From positions 372,001-436,000 of the forward strand of contig JAWKIW010000002.1 in assembly GCA_041394145.1 (NCBI GenBank): DNA of 64,000 bases, written 5' to 3'. This DNA is from JAWKIW01 sp041394145. GTDB lineage: Bacteria > Actinomycetota > Acidimicrobiia > Acidimicrobiales > Acidimicrobilacustridaceae. The notes under the pieces are model-generated. The model had not been told where the DNA came from and ran no database searches. It saw nothing but the letters and a program-made list of their open reading frames with translations. The position numbers and the translations under genes are program-made. Positions 1 to 10,072 of the stretch are shown here, piece by piece; position 1 is the stretch's first letter; each line of letters opens with the position of its first letter.

Positions 1-282
1 GCGCCCAAGCCCTCGCTGAGCTTCACCAGCGCCTCGGTGCCCTCCAAGGTCGAGTGCAAGCCGACCGACCCGACCCCCTACATCACCGTCAGCTGGAACG
101 CCCCGGGTGCCCAGTCGGTGACCCTGTCGATCGACGGCCCCGGTGCCTACAAGACCTACCCCGGCTCGAGCGGCTCGGACACCGTGCCCTTCTCCTGCCC
201 CGGCCCCCACACCTACCAGCTGACCGCCAACGGCTCGGGTGGCCAGACCGTCACCAAGACCTTCACCGCCACGAAGAAGTGA
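1..282 (+). CDS. C-terminal end of a secreted or surface protein, unknown
   Basis: An open frame enters from the left edge and stops with TGA at 280-282, so only about the last 93 residues are present. They are rich in Thr, Ser, Gly and Pro, with two Cys about 44 residues apart, and alternate polar and hydrophobic residues as in Ig-like or fibronectin-like beta-sandwich domains (for example VSWNAPGAQSVTLSIDGPG). That fold is an inference from composition; no family is recognised. Two hairpins follow directly, consistent with the end of a transcription unit. Confidence 0.6.
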   Translation, partial: APKPSLSFTSASVPSKVECKPTDPTPYITVSWNAPGAQSVTLSIDGPGAYKTYPGSSGSDTVPFSCPGPHTYQLTANGSGGQTVTKTFTATKK

Positions 283-327
283 CCCTCCTGGAGGGCGCGG
301 CGCACCCCCTCGGCGCCCGCCCTCCCG

Positions 328-363
328 GTCACCCGCCGCCCCGGTGGTCAGGCGGCGGGTCAC
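328..363. terminator. Hairpin between convergent genes
   Basis: GTCACCCGCCGCC pairs with GGCGGCGGGTCAC (one mismatch) around a 10-nt loop. It lies between the convergent end of the first gene and valS. No T-run follows, as is common in high-GC actinobacteria. Confidence 0.5.
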
Positions 364-367
364 CCAC

Positions 368-404
368 GGAGCCGGGGACCGATCCCAGCACGGTCCCCGG
401 CTCC
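368..404. terminator. Second hairpin between convergent genes
   Basis: GGAGCCGGGGACCG pairs perfectly with CGGTCCCCGGCTCC around a 9-nt loop, 17 bp before the valS stop codon. With the preceding hairpin it could terminate transcription from both sides. Confidence 0.55.
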
Positions 405-421
405 GTCGCGTCCGGTGGGCC

Positions 422-3040
422 TCAGCTGTCGTCGGCGGCGGCCAGGGTGACGGTGATGGAGGCCTCGTCGGAGGGGACGAGCTCGAGGATGGCGACGTTG
501 CCGGCTTCGCGCAGGTCCTCGGCCGCGGCCTGCAAGGCGTCGAGCCGGGCGTGGGAGTCGGCGACGACGACCTCGTCGACCGCGACGCGCAACGAGCGCT
601 TGGCCTCGGTCTTGGCCTTGCGGATCTCCGACAGGACGGCGGCGGCCTCGTCGTAGACGACCGGGTTGCCGCCGTTGGCCGCGTCGCGCAGGGTGTCCGG
701 CGTCGGCCACGGAGCCCGGTGGACCGAGCCCTCCTGCCACCACGACCAGACCTCCTCGGTGACGTAGGGCAGGAACGGGGCGAACAGCCGCAGCAGGGTC
801 GACAGCGCGAGCTGCAGCGCGGCCTGCGCGGACCACGCGGCCTCGTCGCCGTGGGCGCCGTAGGCCCGGCCCTTGACCAGCTCGAGGTACTGGTCGCAGA
901 ACGCCCAGAAGAACGACTCGGTGCGCTCCAGCGCCCGGGCGTAGTCGTAGGCCTCGAAGGCGGCGGTGGCGTCGTCGACCAGCGTGGCGAGGCGGGCCAG
1001 CATGGCCCGGTCGAGCGGCGCGGTGATCAGCGAGAGGTCGGTGCGGGCGGCCGAGCCGTCGCCGCCACCGAGCCCCAGCGCGAAGCGTGAGGCGTTGAGG
1101 ATCTTGATCGACAGCCGCCGACCGATCTTCATCTGGCCCTCGTCGAAGGCGGTGTCGGTGCCGGGCCGGCCGTTGGCGGCCCAGTAGCGCACGGCGTCGG
1201 CGCCGTGCTGCTCGAGCAGGTGTGACGGCGTGACGACGTTGCCCTTCGACTTCGACATCTTCTTGCGGTCGGGGTCGAGGATCCATCCGGACAGGGCGGC
1301 GTTGGTCCACGGCAGGGAGTCGTGCTCGAGGTGGGCCCGCAGGACCGTGGAGAACAGCCACGTGCGGATGATGTCGTGGGCCTGGGGGCGCAGGTCCATG
1401 GGGAAGGTGCGGGCGAACAGGTCGTCGTCGTCGCCCCAGCCGGTGGCGATCTGCGGCGTGAGCGAGGAGGTGGCCCAGGTGTCCATGACGTCGGGGTCAC
1501 CGGCGAAGCCGCCGGGGACGCCGCGCTGGTCCTCGGCGTAGCCGGGCGGGACGTCGCTGGACGGATCGACCGGCAGCATGTCCTCGGTGGCGAGGATGGG
1601 CTGCGCGTAGACGGGCTCGCCGTCACCGTCGAGCGGGTACCAGAGCGGGAACGGCACACCGAAGAACCGCTGGCGCGAGATCAGCCAGTCGCCGTTGAGC
1701 CCGGCCGTCCAGTTCTCGAAGCGGGCCTGCATGTAGGGCGGGTGCCAGTGCAGCTCCTTGCCCCGCTGCAGCAGAGCCTGGCGCAGGTCGTCGTCCCGCC
1801 CGCCGTTGCGGATGTACCACTGCCGGCTGGTGATGATCTCCAGCGGGCGGTCACCCTTCTCGAAGAACTTGACCGGATGGGTGATGGGCCGCGGCTCGCC
1901 GTCGAGGGCGCCGGCGTCGCGCAGCAGCTCGACGATGCGGGTCTGGGCGCCCTTGACCTTCTTGCCGGCCAGCTCGGCGTAGGCGGCGACGCCGGCCCCG
2001 TCGGTGATCCACTCGGGGGTCTCGGGCTGCAGGCGCCCGTCGAGGGTGACGACCGAGCGGGTGGGCAGGTCGAGCTCGCGCCACCAGACGACGTCGGTGA
2101 CGTCGCCGAAGGTGCAGATCATGGCGATGCCCGAGCCCTTCTCGGGGTCGGCCAGCTCGTGGGGGTGGACCTCGACCTCGACGCCGAACAGCGGCGTGCG
2201 GACGGTGTGGCCGAACAAGGGCTGGTAGCGCTCGTCGTCGGGGTGGGCGACGAGGGCGACGCACGCCGGGATGAGCTCGGGGCGGGTGGTCTCGATGAAG
2301 ACGTCGCCGCTGCCGTCGGTGCGGGCGAAGGATGCGGTGGTAGGCGCCCGGCAGCTCCTTGTCCTCGAGCTCGGCCTGGGCGACGGCGCAGCGGAAGTCG
2401 ACGTCCCACAGGACGGGCGCCTCGGCCTGGTAGGCCTCGCCCCGCTCGAGGTTGCGCAGGAAGGCCCGCTGGGCGACCCGCTGGGAGCGCTCGTCGATGG
2501 TGGCGTAGGTCATCGACCAGTCGACGGACAGGCCGAGGTGGCGCCACAGCTGCTCGAAGACGACCTCGTCGGCGGTGGTGAGCTCGTTGCAGAGATCGAC
2601 GAAGTTGCGACGGGAGATGTGGACCGGCTCGGGCTTGTGCTTGCCGGTGGGGACGTCGCCGTTGAACGGCGGGGTGAAGTCGGGGTCGTAGGGCAGCGAC
2701 GGGTCGCACTGGACGCCGTGGTAGTTCTGGACCCGCCGCTCGGTGGGCAGGCCGTTGTCGTCCCAGCCCATCGGGTAGAAGACCTCGCGGCCCCGCATGC
2801 GCTGGAAGCGGGCGATGGTGTCGGTGTGGGTGTAGGAGAAGACGTGGCCGACGTGCAGCGACCCGGAGACGGTCGGCGGCGGCGTGTCGATCGAGTAGAT
2901 CTCGTCGCGGGTCTTCGACCGGTCGAAGCGGTAGGTGCCGTGGGCCTCCCAGACCTGGTCCCACGTGTCCTCGAGCCCGTCGAGGCTCGGCTTCTCGGGG
3001 ACGGTCCACTCGGGTCGGGGGTCGGGGCGTCGTTGCTCAC
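422..3040 (-). CDS. valS: Valine--tRNA ligase, interrupted by two indels
   Basis: Charges tRNA-Val with valine in the cytosol; class I synthetase of about 870 residues, the usual length. The HIGH motif appears as HVGH close to the N terminus, followed by FYPMGWDDNGLPTERR. The KMSKS loop is KKMSKSKGN, and the C-terminal part contains the helical anticodon-binding region. The frame breaks twice. After a GTG start at 3040 a base is missing near 3010, and one or two bases are missing near 2328, where HRI should run on to FARTDGSGDVF. Because the gene is essential and every motif survives on both sides, I infer sequence errors, not decay. It starts 10 bp after the stop of the upstream gene, so the two are probably co-transcribed. 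Confidence 0.95.
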
Positions 3041-3050
3041 GGGGCCAAAC

Positions 3051-4571
3051 CTACCGGCCGGTCACCGACGGCTCGAAGCGGGATGAGCCGGGTGCGGTGC
3101 GCTGCGGGCGGCTGGAGGCCGGAGCTGCCGGTGAGGCGGTCAGCCTCGCGACGCCGCGGTACTGGTCGGGCGGGGCGGGCAGGCCGGGGACGGGCCCGAA
3201 GCCCTCGAGGCCGGTCGGTCCCCGGCGCCAGATGCTGAGCACGTCGAGGGTGTGGAGCCGCTCGACGGCGGCGGCGTGGCAGCGGGTGGGGTCGGGTGGG
3301 CAGGACCAGCGTTGGGCCGGGTCGGGCGGTCGGGTGGCCGCCAGCTCCAGGTAGGCGGCGGGATCGATCTCGCCCACGGCGTCGAGCGCGGCGGCGAGCG
3401 CGGCGCGGTCGCCCCGGACGACCAGCTCGCCGATGGCCCGGGCGTCGGGCTCGTCCCAGCGCACCCACCACGACCCGTCGGGCAGCACGGCGAGCAGGCC
3501 GTCGCGGCCGCGCACCCGCACCGGCTCGAGCACGCCTCCCGAGAGCCCGGTGACGGCGTCGGCCGCCATCGCCTCGACGGTCGTCGTCGCAGCCGGCGTG
3601 GTTCGACCTCGGCCTCGCCGCCGGGCCAGCGCCAGGTGGATCGGCCGTAGCCATCGGTCGACGGGAGGACTGTCCGATCTCCCGCCGGTCGAATCCGGGG
3701 AGGTCGATCGTCGGCTCGCCGCGATCCTCGAACCGGAGGCGGCGGGCGACGTCGACCACCTGGGCGACGGTCAGGCCGTGGCCGGTGACCGTCGGCCACG
3801 CCGTCGGGGCGGCGGATCGTCCACCGCCGCACCCACGGGCCGGGCGGCTGGGGTGGCGGCCGCCGGTGCGCACGGTGGCCGTCCCACACGGTGACGCCCT
3901 CGCCCAGGTCGGCGTCGGTCGGTCCACCCTGACCCCGTCGCCCAGGTCGGTGGCCGACGCCGGCGGGCGGCCTCACGCCCCTGGTCGCCGGCAGCCGGGG
4001 GTCGACCTGTTCCAGGTAGAAGCTGGGCGCGGCGAGGCCGTCGCCGGCCCGGTAGCCGTGCGCACCGCGACCGGCGTCCCACGGCGGCCGGGCCAGCGGC
4101 CAGGTGCCGCGATCGTTCGGGTCGACCAGGTTCTGGGCCGAGGCGAGCTCGGCGCCGGGCTGGTCGAGGCCGAGCCGCAGCGGGCGGGCGTCGATCGGTG
4201 CACGGCGGACCTCGAGCGGATCGTCGTGCGGGTGATGGCGAGCTCGCGCGGGCGGGTCGTCGGGGACGAGGCCGACGGCGCCTCATCGGGTCGGGTCGCC
4301 ACCACCAGCCCCGCCACCAGCGCCAGCACGGCAACGGTGATGGCGGCCACGGCGATCCGCTCGGCCGTCGGCGGCCGTCGCGGCGGGGGTGGTCCCAGCG
4401 TGACGGGGCCAGGGTCGCCCGGCAGCGGGCCGATCCACCCGGTCGCCCTCGGCCGGGGCGGGGCCTCGGCCACCCGGACCTCCGCACCCGCCACGGCGAC
4501 GGCCGCCCGCCCGCCTTCCAGCTACGGCGCTCGTCGTCGGTGCTCGAGCCGTGCGCACCCGTCCCGTCCAT
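3051..4571 (-). CDS. Single-pass membrane-anchored protein, unknown, frameshifted
   Basis: I read one gene through several indels. An ATG at 4571 gives a short acidic/basic leader; after a shift comes a Pro-rich cytosolic stretch, then one transmembrane segment (AVAAITVAVLALVAGLVVAT). A large extracytoplasmic part follows, with pieces such as GHGLTVAQVVDVARRLRFED and GSWWVRWDEPDARAIGELVV. The last 172 residues (frame starting at 3569) are intact. Topology resembles anti-sigma-like or sensor proteins, but no family is recognised. The stop lies 10 bp upstream of valS, suggesting an operon. The number of indels (at least three) makes the exact protein uncertain. Confidence 0.5.
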
Positions 4572-4708
4572 CCCGGCTGCACCCTGCAGACGCCGACCCG
4601 GTCCTCGTCAGCCACTCGTCCCCAGCGCTGGCCGTCGCGGCGAGGCCGTGCACGCCGCGGCTCCTCCTCCTATCGGCACCTCGAAGGACGCGCAGTAGCG
4701 TCTGGCCC

Positions 4709-6072
4709 ATGTTGCGCCTGTTCGACACCGCCAGGAGGGCCGTGGTGCCCTTCGAGACCCGAGATCCCGGCAAGGTGTCGATGTACGTGTGCGGGCCCAC
4801 GGTCTACGGCCCTCCCACATCGGTCACGGCCGCATGTCGCTGGTGTTCGACGTGCTGCGCCGCTACCTCGAGTGGACCGGTCTCGAGGTCGACTACGTGT
4901 CGAACATCACCGACATCGACGACAAGATCATCAACCGGGCCAACGAGGAGGGCCGCGACGCCGAGGCCGTCGCCGTCGACAACGAGGCCCTCTGGTACGA
5001 GGCCGTCGACGCCATCGGCGTGAAGCGGCCCACCTCCGATCCGCACGCCACCGCCTACGTCGACCGGATGGTCGAGCTGGTGGCCGAGCTCGTCGACAAG
5101 GGGTACGCCTACGAGACCGGCGACGGGGTCTACTTCTCGCCCGACGAGGTCGACGGCTACGGGCTGCTGGCCCGCCAGTCGATCGAGTCGCTGCAGGCCG
5201 GCGCCCGGGTGGAGACGAACGAGGAGAAGCGGTCGCCGATCGACTTCGCCCTCTGGAAGAAGTCCAAGCCCGACGAGCCGGCGTGGGACTCGCCGTGGGG
5301 CCCGGGCCGACCCGGCTGGCACACCGAGTGCGTGGTGATGTCGCTCGACCTGCTCGGCGACGGCTTCGACCTGCACGGCGGGGGCCAGGACCTCGCCTTC
5401 CCGCACCACGAGAACGAGCGGGCCCAGGCCATCGCGTCGGGGCACACCTTCGCCAACCACTGGATGCACAACGGCTTCGTCGAGGTGGGCGGCGAGAAGA
5501 TGTCGAAGTCGCTCGGCAACTTCACGAACCTCGCCGACCTCATCTCCTCGACCGATCCCCGCGCCTATCGCCTGCTGGTGCTGCGGTCGCACTACCGCTC
5601 GCCGGTGGAGGTCACCCGGGCGACCACCGACGACGCGTCGAAGGCGCTCCAGCGGTTGGACGGGCTGGTGCGGCGGGCCGCCGAGGCCGGCCTCGACGAA
5701 GGGCTCGCCCCGCCGGCCGACGTGATCGACGCCTTCCGCGAGGCCATGGACGACGACCTCGACACGCCGGCGGCCGTGGCGCTGCTGTTCACCACGGTGA
5801 AGCAGGCCAACGAGGCGCTCGACACCGGGCAGACGGTGCTGGCCGGCGCGCTCGTGGCGGCGGTGCGGTCGATGTGCGAGGCCGTCGGGCTGGTGCTGCA
5901 CCGCGGCGTCGGAGAGGAGATCCCCGACGACATCGTCGAGCGGGCCCATCGCCGCGACGCGGCGCGGGCCGAGAAGGACTGGGCGACCGCCGACCGCTTG
6001 CGCGACGAGATCGTCGCCCGCGGCTTCGTGGTCGAGGACACCGCCGACGGCACCAAGGTCCGCCCCGGCTGA
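4709..6072 (+). CDS. cysS: Cysteine--tRNA ligase, one indel near the start
   Basis: Charges tRNA-Cys; class I synthetase of about 454 residues, the normal length. The start ATG at 4709 gives MLRLFDTARRAVVPF and the metal-binding CGPTVYG. One C is then missing near 4814, before PHIGHGR (the HIGH motif). The rest is continuous: HTECVVMS and FPHHENE supply further zinc ligands, and GGEKMSKSLGNF is the KMSKS loop. As the gene is essential, the frameshift is most likely a sequence error. It is transcribed away from the membrane-protein/valS pair. Confidence 0.95.
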
Positions 6073-6151
6073 CTGGAGCCGGGTGCCGCCGCCTCCGGTG
6101 CCGCGTCTCGCGGAGGGGGCCGTGGCGCCAGGGTGGTCGAGGCGGTCGTGG

Positions 6152-6885
6152 TCAGGCGGCGTCGGTGTCGGTGGGCCGTGGGAACGGTCCGGTGACGTCG
6201 CTCGGGCGGGCCGGCAGGCGGTCGTTGCCGCGAGCCCGCGCCAGCAGCTCCCGGGCGGCGTCGAGCTCGACCTGGGCCAGCTCGACCGAACCGAGGTCGT
6301 CGGCGAGGATCTCGTCGCGGGTGCGCTCGTCGGCCAGCTCGGCGCGCAGGGCCTCGATCTCGGCCCGACGATCGGCCAGCTGCTCGTAGCGCTGGAGGCC
6401 GAGCCGCTCGAGGGACAGCCGCTCACCCATCTCCAGTCCCACGACGAAGCGGCGCTCGGGCACGTGGCTCTTCTTCTCGGCGAGCTTGCGGGTGGCGACC
6501 AGCTCGGTGTGGATCCGCTCGAGGGTGGCGGCCTCCTCGAGCCACGCATCGAGGTCGGCGCCGGTGTCGAGGGCGAGGGCCCGGCGCGCCTCGGCGAGGT
6601 CTTCTCGGGCTCGGCCACGGCGCCGAGCGCCTCGAGCTCGTGGTGCCGGCGCTCGGTGTCGCCTGCCTCCTCGCCGTACACGGCCGTCGGCAGCCACAGC
6701 TCACCCAGGTGCACGTCGGCGGTGGTCGTCGTCCAGCGCCCTTCGGTCACCGGTTCGCCGGGTTCCTCCCGCCCGTCGGACACGGGCGCGGGCAGCCGCC
6801 GGCCGCTCGGTCCTCGAGGACCGGTCGTGCTCGCGCCGCGCTCGTACCTCATGGTCCGCTCCCAGGCCGCCCGCCGCCGGCCCAT
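6152..6885 (-). CDS. Coiled-coil protein, unknown, one frameshift
   Basis: The C-terminal 150 residues form a long charged helix (ERRFVVGLEMGERLSLERLG, then alternating Ala/Glu/Arg/Leu), typical of a coiled coil. The N-terminal part lies in another frame and includes DVHLGELWLPTAVYGEEAGD. The two join near 6603 if one base is restored (AEPE then EDLAEARRALAL). The start at 6885 (MGRRRAAWERTMRYERG) is my choice; 6852 is an alternative. No family recognised. It converges on cysS. Confidence 0.5.
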
Positions 6886-7108
6886 CGCTGCCTCCATCGT
6901 GATCATCCCCGCGCCAGGTCGAGAAGGCACCCTTCGCCGCGCTTCGTGACCTCCGGCGGTCTGGTTCGGGACCATCGCCCCTCGGAGGGCAGGCCCGTCG
7001 TGCCGCTGTGGTCGTCGTCACGGGTCGGTGGAGCGGGCCGACGCCTCGGGGTGTCGGGCGCGCCCGGCGACTTGCGCCCCGACCCGGTGCGCTAGTTCGC
7101 TGGCGGTC

Positions 7109-8398
7109 GTGGCCCGGTCGTCCCCCACCACGCCGCGCGAACCGCTGCCCGAGGGCTTCTGGACGTTGTGGTCCACCGTGGCCATCGACCTGATCGGCTT
7201 CGGCATCGTCTTGCCGATCCTGCCCCAGTACGCCGAGCAGTTCGGCGCCTCGCCCGCGGTCATCGGCGTGCTGGTCGCCTCGTTCTCGCTGGCCCAGCTG
7301 GTGTTCGCGCCGATCTGGGGTCGGCTGTCGGACAAGGTGGGCCGCAAGCCGGTGCTCCTCGTGAGCCTGTTCGGCACGGCGATCGGCTCGCTGCTCACGG
7401 GCGTCGCCGGCTCGGTGGCCGTGCTGTTCGCCGGTCGGATCATCGACGGCGCCAGCGGCGCGTCGGTGTCGGTGGCTCAGGCGTCGGCGGCCGACCTGGC
7501 CCGGCCGCACCAGCGGGCCAAGCTCATGGGCCTGCTCGGCGCGGCCTTCGGCGTGGGGTTCGTGGCCGGCCCGGCCATCGGTGCGCTCGGCGCGCTGGCC
7601 GGTGTGCACGTGCCGTTCTTCCTCGCCGCCGCCATCTCGTTCGTCAACGCCCTGGTGGCGATCAAGCGACTGCCCGAGACGGCGCCGACGAAGGTGACCG
7701 CCACGGCGGCGGTGGCGGGGTCCGACCGGGGCTCGGGGCCGGGGCGCAGCTCCGCCCTCGACGACGCCGAGCTCGATGGCGACCGCATCGCCGACGCGCC
7801 TGCGCTCGACGGCCCCGGCCTCGTCGAGCCCGGCCACCTCGAGGGACCCGAGCACCGCCGGGAGGTCGACGTCGCCGGCATCGTGCGGCTCATCGTCGTC
7901 GCCTTCGTCGGGATGGTCGCCTTCGCCGGCTTCGAGGCGACCTTCTCGTTGCTCGGCGAGAAGCGCTTCGGCTTCGAGCTGGCCGCCACCGGGGCCGTGT
8001 TCACCGGCATCGGCCTCGCGCTCGTGGCGGTGCAGGGAGGCCTCGTCGGTCCGGTCACCACGGCGCTCGGGGAGAGGTCGGTGCTCCGCCTCGGCCTGAC
8101 GGCCAACGCCGTGGGCCTCGCCGTGTTGGCCGTCGACGGAGGGTGGCTGACCCTCGTGCCGGCGCTGTTGCTGCTCGTCGTGGGCCAGGGCCTGCTCACG
8201 CCGACGCTGTCGTCCTCGGTCGCCGGTCGAGCCGGCCACGAGCGCGGGCAGTGGCTGGGCTGGCAGCAGTCCGCCGGTGGGTTGGCCCGGGTCGTCGGCC
8301 CCGTCGCCGCCGGCGTGCTGTTCGGGCAGGTCGGGGTGGCCGCGCCGTATGTGGTCGGTGCCGTCCTCGTGCTGGTCGCCCTCGCCCTCGTGCCGTAG
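7109..8398 (+). CDS. MFS transporter, TetA/MdtG-like drug exporter family
   Basis: About 429 residues with 12 predicted membrane helices in two sixes; likely a proton-driven exporter in the inner membrane. The first half starts FWTLWSTVAIDLIGFGIVLP and carries the MFS loop 2-3 signature GRLSDKVGRKPVLL. TM5 contains the antiporter-like GAAFGVGFVAGPAIG. Unusually, the loop between helices 6 and 7 has about 60 residues rich in Asp, Gly and Pro. I chose GTG 7109, just before the conserved N terminus; an earlier in-frame start at 7028 would add 27 Arg/Cys-rich residues. Substrate unknown. Confidence 0.88.
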   Translation: MARSSPTTPREPLPEGFWTLWSTVAIDLIGFGIVLPILPQYAEQFGASPAVIGVLVASFSLAQLVFAPIWGRLSDKVGRKPVLLVSLFGTAIGSLLTGVAGSVAVLFAGRIIDGASGASVSVAQASAADLARPHQRAKLMGLLGAAFGVGFVAGPAIGALGALAGVHVPFFLAAAISFVNALVAIKRLPETAPTKVTATAAVAGSDRGSGPGRSSALDDAELDGDRIADAPALDGPGLVEPGHLEGPEHRREVDVAGIVRLIVVAFVGMVAFAGFEATFSLLGEKRFGFELAATGAVFTGIGLALVAVQGGLVGPVTTALGERSVLRLGLTANAVGLAVLAVDGGWLTLVPALLLLVVGQGLLTPTLSSSVAGRAGHERGQWLGWQQSAGGLARVVGPVAAGVLFGQVGVAAPYVVGAVLVLVALALVP

Positions 8399-8438
8399 CG
8401 GCGGCCGCCGGGGCCGCCACCTCGGGTCGCCCGGCGCC

Positions 8439-8487
8439 GTTCTCGATGGGATCGGTGTCGCAGGCCGGTCGGGATCCCATCGAGAAC
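8439..8487. terminator. 15-bp perfect inverted repeat after the MFS gene
   Basis: GTTCTCGATGGGATC at 8439 pairs perfectly with its complement at 8473-8487 across a 19-nt loop, 41 bp after the transporter stop. A terminator is most likely. A protein-binding dyad is possible because no T-run follows. Confidence 0.4.
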
Positions 8488-8569
8488 ACGGGAACGGGCG
8501 GACGCGCCGGAGGTCGCGAGGCCCCGAAACGGGACTTTCGGCCGTCTTGTCAACACCAGGTCGCTGGGT

Positions 8570-8598
8570 TACCGTTCGGTACGTTACCGGGGGGTAAC
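8570..8598. promoter_or_regulatory. Two adjacent palindromes upstream of acyl-CoA dehydrogenase, operator-like
   Basis: TACCGTTCGGTA (8570-8581) is a perfect palindrome, and GTTACCGGGGGGTAAC (8583-8598) is a second dyad with GTTACC/GGTAAC arms. They sit 120-150 bp upstream of the acyl-CoA dehydrogenase start, and TTGTCA at 8546 could be a -35 element. TetR-family regulators of lipid catabolism often bind such sites, so repression by one is inferred; no such regulator is in the window. Confidence 0.45.
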
Positions 8599-8717
8599 TT
8601 CGTGCCCGGAGGCGATCCGGGCCCCGGACACCCCACCGCACCGGCGCACCGATCGGGCCGATCACCCAGCGCCCAGGCCCTCGGACCCCACTCGCATCGC
8701 ACAAGGAGCCGTGCCCA

Positions 8718-9950
8718 ATGTCCGACGTGTCGTTCCAGCTGAACGAGGACCAGCTCACCCTGCAGAAGTGGGTCCACGACTTCGGCGAAGAGGTCATCCG
8801 CCCGGTCGCGGCCGAGTGGGACGAGAAGGAGGAGTTCCCCTGGCCGGTGGTCGAGGAGGCGGCCAAGGTCGGCCTCTACGGCATGGACTTCATGGCTCAG
8901 ATCATGATGAACGACCCGACCGGGCTCTCGATGCCGGTCGCCACCGAGGAGCTGTTCTGGGCCGACGCCGGCATCGGCCTGGCGATCATGGGCTCGGGCC
9001 TCGCCGCCGCCGGCATCCTCGGCAACGGCACCCCCGAGCAGATCATGGAGTGGGTCCCGCAGTGCTACGGCACCCCCGACGACGTGAAGCTCGGGGCGTT
9101 CTGCGTGTCCGAGCCCGACGCCGGCTCCGACGTGTCCTCGCTGCGCACCAAGGCCGTCTACGACGAGGCCAAGGACGAGTGGGTCCTCAACGGCACCAAG
9201 GCGTGGATCACCAACGGCGGCATCGCCGACGTCCACGTGGTGGTCGCGGCCGTCGACCCCGAGCTGAAGGGCCGCGGCCAGGCCAGCTTCGTGGTCCCGG
9301 CCAACACGCCCGGCCTGTCGCAGGGCCAGAAGTACTCCAAGCTCGGCATCCGGGCGTCGCACACCGCCGAGGTCGTGCTCGACGACGTGCGGGTGCCCGG
9401 CAGCTGCCTGCTCGGCGGCAAGGAGAAGCTCGACGAGAAGCTGGCCCGTGCCCGTGAGGCGCTGAACAACCCGGGCAAGGTGTCGAGCGGCAAGCAGCCG
9501 GCCATGGCCACCTTCGAGGCCACCCGCCCCGCCGTGGGCGCCCAGGCCATCGGCGTCGCCCGCGCCGCCTACGAGTACGCCCTGCAGTACGCCACCGAGC
9601 GCGTCGCCTTCGGCAAGCCGATCGTGATGCACCAGGGCGTGGGCTTCATGCTCGCCGACATGGCCACCGAGATCGACGCCGCCCGCCTGCTGGTGTGGCG
9701 GGCCGCGTGGATGTCGCGCAACAGCCAGTACAAGAACGCCGAGGGCTCGATGTCCAAGCTCAAGGCCGGCCGCGTGGCCGTGTGGGTCACCGAGCGGGCC
9801 ATCCAGATCCTGGGTGGCTACGGCTACGTCAAGGAGTACCCGGTCGAGCGCTGGCACCGCGACTCGAAGATCTACGACATCTTCGAGGGCACCGAGCAGA
9901 TCCAGCAGCTGGTGATCGCCCGGGCCATCTCCGGCCTGCGCGTCGAGTAG
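8718..9950 (+). CDS. Acyl-CoA dehydrogenase; 3' end is the island attachment site
   Basis: FAD-dependent enzyme of 410 residues that introduces the alpha-beta double bond into acyl-CoA in beta-oxidation. The N-terminal helical domain is followed by the signature FCVSEPDAGSDVSSLRT and WVLNGTKAWITNGG of the beta domain. The C-terminal helical domain has QILGGYGYVKEYPVERWHRD and FEGTEQIQQLVIAR, whose EGT glutamate is the usual catalytic base. An AAGGAG ribosome site at 8703 fits ATG 8718. The last 26 codons are repeated at 42,156, so the 3' end here was most likely supplied by the inserted island, leaving the protein intact. Confidence 0.97.
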   Translation: MSDVSFQLNEDQLTLQKWVHDFGEEVIRPVAAEWDEKEEFPWPVVEEAAKVGLYGMDFMAQIMMNDPTGLSMPVATEELFWADAGIGLAIMGSGLAAAGILGNGTPEQIMEWVPQCYGTPDDVKLGAFCVSEPDAGSDVSSLRTKAVYDEAKDEWVLNGTKAWITNGGIADVHVVVAAVDPELKGRGQASFVVPANTPGLSQGQKYSKLGIRASHTAEVVLDDVRVPGSCLLGGKEKLDEKLARAREALNNPGKVSSGKQPAMATFEATRPAVGAQAIGVARAAYEYALQYATERVAFGKPIVMHQGVGFMLADMATEIDAARLLVWRAAWMSRNSQYKNAEGSMSKLKAGRVAVWVTERAIQILGGYGYVKEYPVERWHRDSKIYDIFEGTEQIQQLVIARAISGLRVE

Positions 9951-10025
9951 CTCTGACCTGCGCTTTCTTCTGTCAGAGGCCCGCTCACCCGAGCGGGCCT
10001 CTGTCGTTGTCGAACCCGGGATCGG
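9872..10025 (+). repeat. attL: 154-bp direct repeat
   Basis: Matches 42,156-42,309 with no gaps and seven mismatches, at 9911, 9951, 9952, 9964, 9990, 10004 and 10013. Two 39-bp stretches (9872-9910 and 9912-9950) are identical, both inside the coding sequence, so the crossover probably lies there. The repeat covers the last 26 codons, the stop and the terminator hairpin. Confidence 0.9.
9974..10003. terminator. Terminator hairpin of acyl-CoA dehydrogenase, attL copy
   Basis: CAGAGGCCCGCTC pairs perfectly with GAGCGGGCCTCTG (13 bp) around ACCC, 23 bp after the stop codon. The hairpin is duplicated at attR, so insertion keeps transcription termination as well as the reading frame. Confidence 0.8.
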
Positions 10026-10028
10026 CGT

Positions 10029-10050
10029 CCATCCCTACTCCCATCCCTAC
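10029..10050 (+). repeat. Tandem CCATCCCTAC pair, probable integrase arm site (left)
   Basis: Two exact copies of CCATCCCTAC, at 10029 and 10041, separated by TC, lie just inside attL. An inverted partial copy (GTAGGG) follows near 10058. The same tandem pair occurs inside attR. Lambda-type integrases bind repeated arm sites of this size; assignment is by position and symmetry only. Confidence 0.6.
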
Positions 10051-10072
10051 TTTTCACGTAGGGTCTTCAGCC

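Noticed and set aside
4804..6975. A 723-codon open frame antisense to cysS and beyond
   Set aside because: It is open only because of the third-position GC bias; cysS on the other strand has all family motifs. Only its first part, upstream of about 6,600, belongs to a real gene.
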